From the NCBI RefSeq assembly GCF_900046475.1, contig NZ_FCOU01000012.1, positions 255,924 through 319,923 of the forward strand: a DNA stretch of 64,000 bases, in the 5' to 3' direction. This document shows positions 61,522 through 64,000 of this stretch, in pieces. The translations under genes were made by a program, and so were the position numbers. The stretch is from Collinsella ihumii. Its GTDB lineage: Bacteria; Actinomycetota; Coriobacteriia; Coriobacteriales; Coriobacteriaceae. Numbering within the stretch: the stretch's first letter is position 1; each line of letters starts with the position of its first letter. Under the pieces are notes generated by a model. It worked only from the letters and a program-made list of their open reading frames with translations, had not been told where the DNA came from and did no database searches.

Positions 61522-61623
61522 GGTGGGCATGGAATTGTGGAGCCATTACGAAAATGACCACCCCGGAACGCTTTTTGTTATTATTCTCAGTTGCTGTCGT
61601 TTTCTAGAGAAAGTGATGCTGCG

Positions 61624-61842
61624 TTGAAGAAGGAAGATGCTATCGAACTCGAGGGTACGGTCACGGAGCCGCTGCCCAACGCCATGTTCCGCGTTGAACT
61701 CGAGAACGGTCATTCGGTGCTTTGCTCTATCTCGGGCAAGATCCGCATGAACTACATCCGCATTCTCCCGGGCGATAAGGTCGTCGTGGAGCTGTCTCCC
61801 TACGATCTCACCCGCGGCCGCATTACGTATCGCTACAAGTAG
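61624..61842 (+). CDS. infA: Translation initiation factor IF-1
   Basis: A 72-residue OB-fold protein ([40 protein letters not shown]). TTG at 61624 gives exactly the family length; the ATG/GTG-type codons further upstream would add an unrelated 11 residues. Unusual start, and the gene is set apart from map by 548 bases of hairpins. Confidence 0.94.
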   Translation: MKKEDAIELEGTVTEPLPNAMFRVELENGHSVLCSISGKIRMNYIRILPGDKVVVELSPYDLTRGRITYRYK

Positions 61843-61866
61843 CGACCGCATCATACGGCAATCGCA

Positions 61867-61897
61867 CGATCGCGAGGTTCGCTCAGCCTCTCGATCG
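61867..61897. terminator. Hairpin between infA and rpmJ
   Basis: Eleven-bp stem with one mismatch (61867-61877/61887-61897). It may attenuate transcription into rpmJ. Confidence 0.4.
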
Positions 61898-61999
61898 CGT
61901 TTGCATGTATAGGCCAGCCTTCAGTTATTCACGCCTGCGGCTGGGCGAGTAGATACATTCCATTGTTTTGTAGTTTGAGCACTACCGAGAGGAAGAACG

Positions 62000-62113
62000 A
62001 TGAAGGTACGTCCTTCGGTCAAGAAGATGTGCGATAAGTGCAAGATCATCCGACGCCACGGCAAGGTTCTTGTCATCTGCGAGAACCCCCGTCACAAGCA
62101 GCGTCAGGGCTAA
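62000..62113 (+). CDS. rpmJ: 50S ribosomal protein L36
   Basis: A 37-residue protein: [20 protein letters not shown], ending KQRQG. The zinc-binding C-x2-C at residues 11-14, Cys27 and His32 mark the C+ form. GAGAGGAAG upstream of ATG 62000. Too short for most automatic ORF calls. Confidence 0.96.
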   Translation: MKVRPSVKKMCDKCKIIRRHGKVLVICENPRHKQRQG

Positions 62114-62128
62114 GAGAGGAGACCAACG

Positions 62129-62503
62129 TTGGCCCGTATCAATGGTGTCGACCTTCCGCGCGAGAAGCGTGTTGAGATCGGTCTGACCTACATCTACGGC
62201 ATCGGCCGCACCACCGCCACGAAGATTTGCAATGATTGCAACATCAACGTTGACACGCGCGTCCGCGACCTCACCGACGAGGAAGTCGACGCGATCCGTA
62301 AGTACATCGACGAGAATCAGATCATGGTCGAGGGCGACCTCCGCCGTGAGCGCAACCAGAACGTTAAGCGTCTGATGGACATCGGCTGCAACCGCGGCCT
62401 CCGTCACCGCAAGGGCCTCCCTGTTCGTGGTCAGCGCACCCACACCAACGCTCGCACCCGCAAGGGCCCGAAGCGTCAGATCGGTGCCAAGAAGAAGAAA
62501 TAA
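62129..62503 (+). CDS. rpsM: 30S ribosomal protein S13
   Basis: A 124-residue S13 ([40 protein letters not shown]). TTG start at 62129 with AGAGGAG upstream, 15 bases past rpmJ. Confidence 0.97.
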   Translation: MARINGVDLPREKRVEIGLTYIYGIGRTTATKICNDCNINVDTRVRDLTDEEVDAIRKYIDENQIMVEGDLRRERNQNVKRLMDIGCNRGLRHRKGLPVRGQRTHTNARTRKGPKRQIGAKKKK

Positions 62504-62519
62504 GGGAGACTGACTACCA

Positions 62520-62930
62520 ATGGCTACTGCTAAGAACAAGCGTAATGCTCAGGCCGGTCGTATCAAGCGCTCCGACCGTAAGAACATTTCCGTGGGTCAG
62601 GCCCACATCCGTTCCACGTTCAATAACACGATCGTGTCCATCACGGACGCCCAGGGCAATGTCATCGCCTGGAAGTCCGCTGGCACCGTCGGTTTCAAGG
62701 GTTCCCGTAAGTCCACGCCGTTTGCCGCCCAGATGGCTGCCGAGGCTTGCGCCAAGATCGCCATGGAGCACGGCATGCACAAGGTTGCCGTCTTCGTGAA
62801 GGGCCCCGGCTCCGGTCGTGAGACCGCCATCCGCTCCCTCCAGGCCGCCGGCCTCGAGGTTTCGAGCATCCAGGACAAGACTCCCATCCCGCACAACGGC
62901 TGCCGCCCCAAGAAGCGTCGCCGCGTGTAA
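62520..62930 (+). CDS. rpsK: 30S ribosomal protein S11
   Basis: A 136-residue S11 ([40 protein letters not shown]). GGGAGA upstream of ATG 62520. Confidence 0.97.
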   Translation: MATAKNKRNAQAGRIKRSDRKNISVGQAHIRSTFNNTIVSITDAQGNVIAWKSAGTVGFKGSRKSTPFAAQMAAEACAKIAMEHGMHKVAVFVKGPGSGRETAIRSLQAAGLEVSSIQDKTPIPHNGCRPKKRRRV

Positions 62931-62952
62931 CTCCTGAAAGGATCGATAAACT

Positions 62953-63546
62953 ATGGCAATCGATAGGACTCCGGTTCTCAAGCGCTGCCGTCAGCTCGGG
63001 ATCGATCCCGCTGAGCTGGGCTACAGCGGCAAGGAATCCAAGCGTCAGCCCAAGCGTCGCCGCAAGGAATCCGAGTATGGTATGCAGCTTCGCGAGAAGC
63101 AGAAGGTCAAGTTCATCTACGGCGTGCTCGAGAAGCAGTTCCACGGCTACTTCGTCCGCGCCCGCAAGATGAACGGCATCACCGGCGAGAACCTCATGAA
63201 GATTCTCGAGACCCGTCTCGACAACGTGGTCTTCCGTCTGGGCTTCGCCCGCACTCGCAAGGAGGCGCGCCAGACCGTGCGTCACGGTCACTTCACCGTG
63301 AACGGCCGTCGCGTCGACATCCCGTCCTACCTCGTCAAGCCCGGCGACGTCATCGCCGTCGGCGAGAAGTATCGTGACCTCCTCCCCATCAAGGAGGCCC
63401 TCATCCAGTCTGAGCGTTTTGAGGTCCCCGGCTGGCTCGAGGTTGATATCGAGAAGCTGTCCGGCAACGTGCTGTCCTACCCGGCGCGCGAGCAGATCAG
63501 CGGCGACATCAACGAGCAGCTCATCGTCGAGCTCTACTCTAAGTAG
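62953..63546 (+). CDS. rpsD: 30S ribosomal protein S4
   Basis: A 197-residue S4 (ETRLDNVVFRLGFARTRKEA; QTVRHGHFTVNGRRVDIPSY is the S4 RNA-binding motif). S4 usually represses this operon by binding its own mRNA. GAAAGGAT upstream. The N-terminus has no C4 zinc finger (C- form). Confidence 0.97.
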   Translation: MAIDRTPVLKRCRQLGIDPAELGYSGKESKRQPKRRRKESEYGMQLREKQKVKFIYGVLEKQFHGYFVRARKMNGITGENLMKILETRLDNVVFRLGFARTRKEARQTVRHGHFTVNGRRVDIPSYLVKPGDVIAVGEKYRDLLPIKEALIQSERFEVPGWLEVDIEKLSGNVLSYPAREQISGDINEQLIVELYSK

Positions 63547-63578
63547 TCCTTTTGGGCTGCTGAAGCTGGAGGTATTAC

Positions 63579-64000
63579 ATGTCAGAATTCATTAGGCCCC
63601 AGGTTCAGGTCGAGGAAATCAACGAGACGTCCGCCCGCGTGTCCGTCGAGCCGCTTGAGCGCGGTTACGGCGATACGCTGGGCAACTCGCTGCGCCGTGT
63701 TCTGCTCTCCTCTCTGGAGGGCGTCGCGGTCGAGGCTATCCAGATCGATGGTGCTCAGCACGAGTTCATGACCATCCCGAACATGGTCGAGGATGTCACG
63801 GACATCGTCCTGAACGTCAAGGGTCTGGTGTTCCGTTCGCTCGGTACCACGGACGAGGGTACCGCGACCATCTCGGTTGACGGCCCTTGCGAGGTCACCG
63901 GTGCGGATTTCTTCATCCCGTCCGAGTTTGAGCTCGTCAACCCCGACAAGCACATCGCCACCCTCAACGAGGGCGGCCATCTCACCATGAGCATGCGCAT
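63579..64000 (+). CDS. rpoA: RNA polymerase alpha subunit, N-terminal part (cut by window end)
   Basis: The first 140 residues of alpha: EPLERGYGDTLGNSLRRVLL is the dimerisation core motif, and HEFMTIPNMVEDVTDIVLNV follows. GGAGG precedes ATG 63579. The gene continues beyond 64000. Confidence 0.96.
   Translation, partial: MSEFIRPQVQVEEINETSARVSVEPLERGYGDTLGNSLRRVLLSSLEGVAVEAIQIDGAQHEFMTIPNMVEDVTDIVLNVKGLVFRSLGTTDEGTATISVDGPCEVTGADFFIPSEFELVNPDKHIATLNEGGHLTMSMR

Larger units (their letters stand above)
61076..61623. other. Non-coding stretch inside the ribosomal cluster, array of five hairpins
   Basis: No gene. Five independent inverted repeats fill 61101-61521 (each listed). Short open frames here are artefacts of palindromic sequence. 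The remaining 61522-61623 leads to infA and shows no clear promoter. Confidence 0.6.

Noticed and set aside
61624-61842. infA starting at the upstream codon near 61591
   Set aside because: It would add 11 residues not found in IF-1; TTG at 61624 yields the exact 72-residue family length.
1-64000. tRNA, rRNA or prophage genes
   Set aside because: No cloverleaf, rRNA core sequence, integrase or phage structural gene was recognised on reading both strands; short RNAs could still be missed without a covariance search.

Overview
The window looks like chromosomal DNA of a high-GC gut Coriobacteriia, most likely Collinsella or a close relative. This is inferred from gene content and codon use, not from a database match. 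Supporting signs are SLH-domain surface proteins, a zinc-type S14, frequent GTG and TTG starts, and an anaerobic ygeXYW-type purine catabolism cluster.

Layout. 1-6.1 kb: macro-domain, VWA, metallophosphoesterase, SRAP and ASCH proteins plus a fragment of an AAA ATPase. 6.3-13.8 kb: a decayed HigA/ImmA antitoxin, a SIMPL protein, a large secreted SLH protein, a truncated GmrSD-type nuclease, a putative winged-helix regulator, and a fusion of two gamma-glutamylcyclotransferase-like domains. 14.1-32.1 kb: a defence island. It holds a two-gene HEPN module, McrB and McrC, a 1,926-residue SF1 helicase-nuclease, an IS21-family insertion sequence, and an Mrr-like endonuclease (with an EVE-like reader domain) next to a helical protein of unknown function. 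32.3-37.6 kb: a lone MNT nucleotidyltransferase, a DUF3791 protein, two paralogous small membrane proteins, a HAD phosphatase, what appears to be an internally deleted IS21-type element, and a large polytopic membrane protein.

37.8-49.0 kb: a catabolic cluster under a divergent YheO-type regulator. It contains ygeX (diaminopropionate ammonia-lyase), ygeY, ygeW, carbamate kinase, a MocA-like cytidylyltransferase, a hydantoinase, yqeC (opposite strand), yqeB and an XdhC-like protein. Together these fit opening and degradation of purine-derived ureides with ATP recovery from carbamoyl phosphate, plus maturation factors for a molybdenum (probably selenium-dependent) hydroxylase whose structural genes are not here. 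An SLH-anchored 5'-nucleotidase lies next to it.

49-54.8 kb: surface nucleotidase, a TM198-like membrane protein, a relic of a YheO-type HTH domain, and a MalY-type C-S lyase. 54.8-64 kb: the spc/alpha ribosomal operon from rplE to the start of rpoA. The genes that normally precede rplE (rplX, rplN, rpsQ) are absent, so the cluster appears to be split.

Recurrent features are long, near-perfect inverted repeats of mutually unrelated sequence in intergenic spaces (42.9, 49.1, 52.7, 54.4 and 61.1-61.5 kb). There are also several gene relics, and two exact nucleotide identities between istB and other genes.
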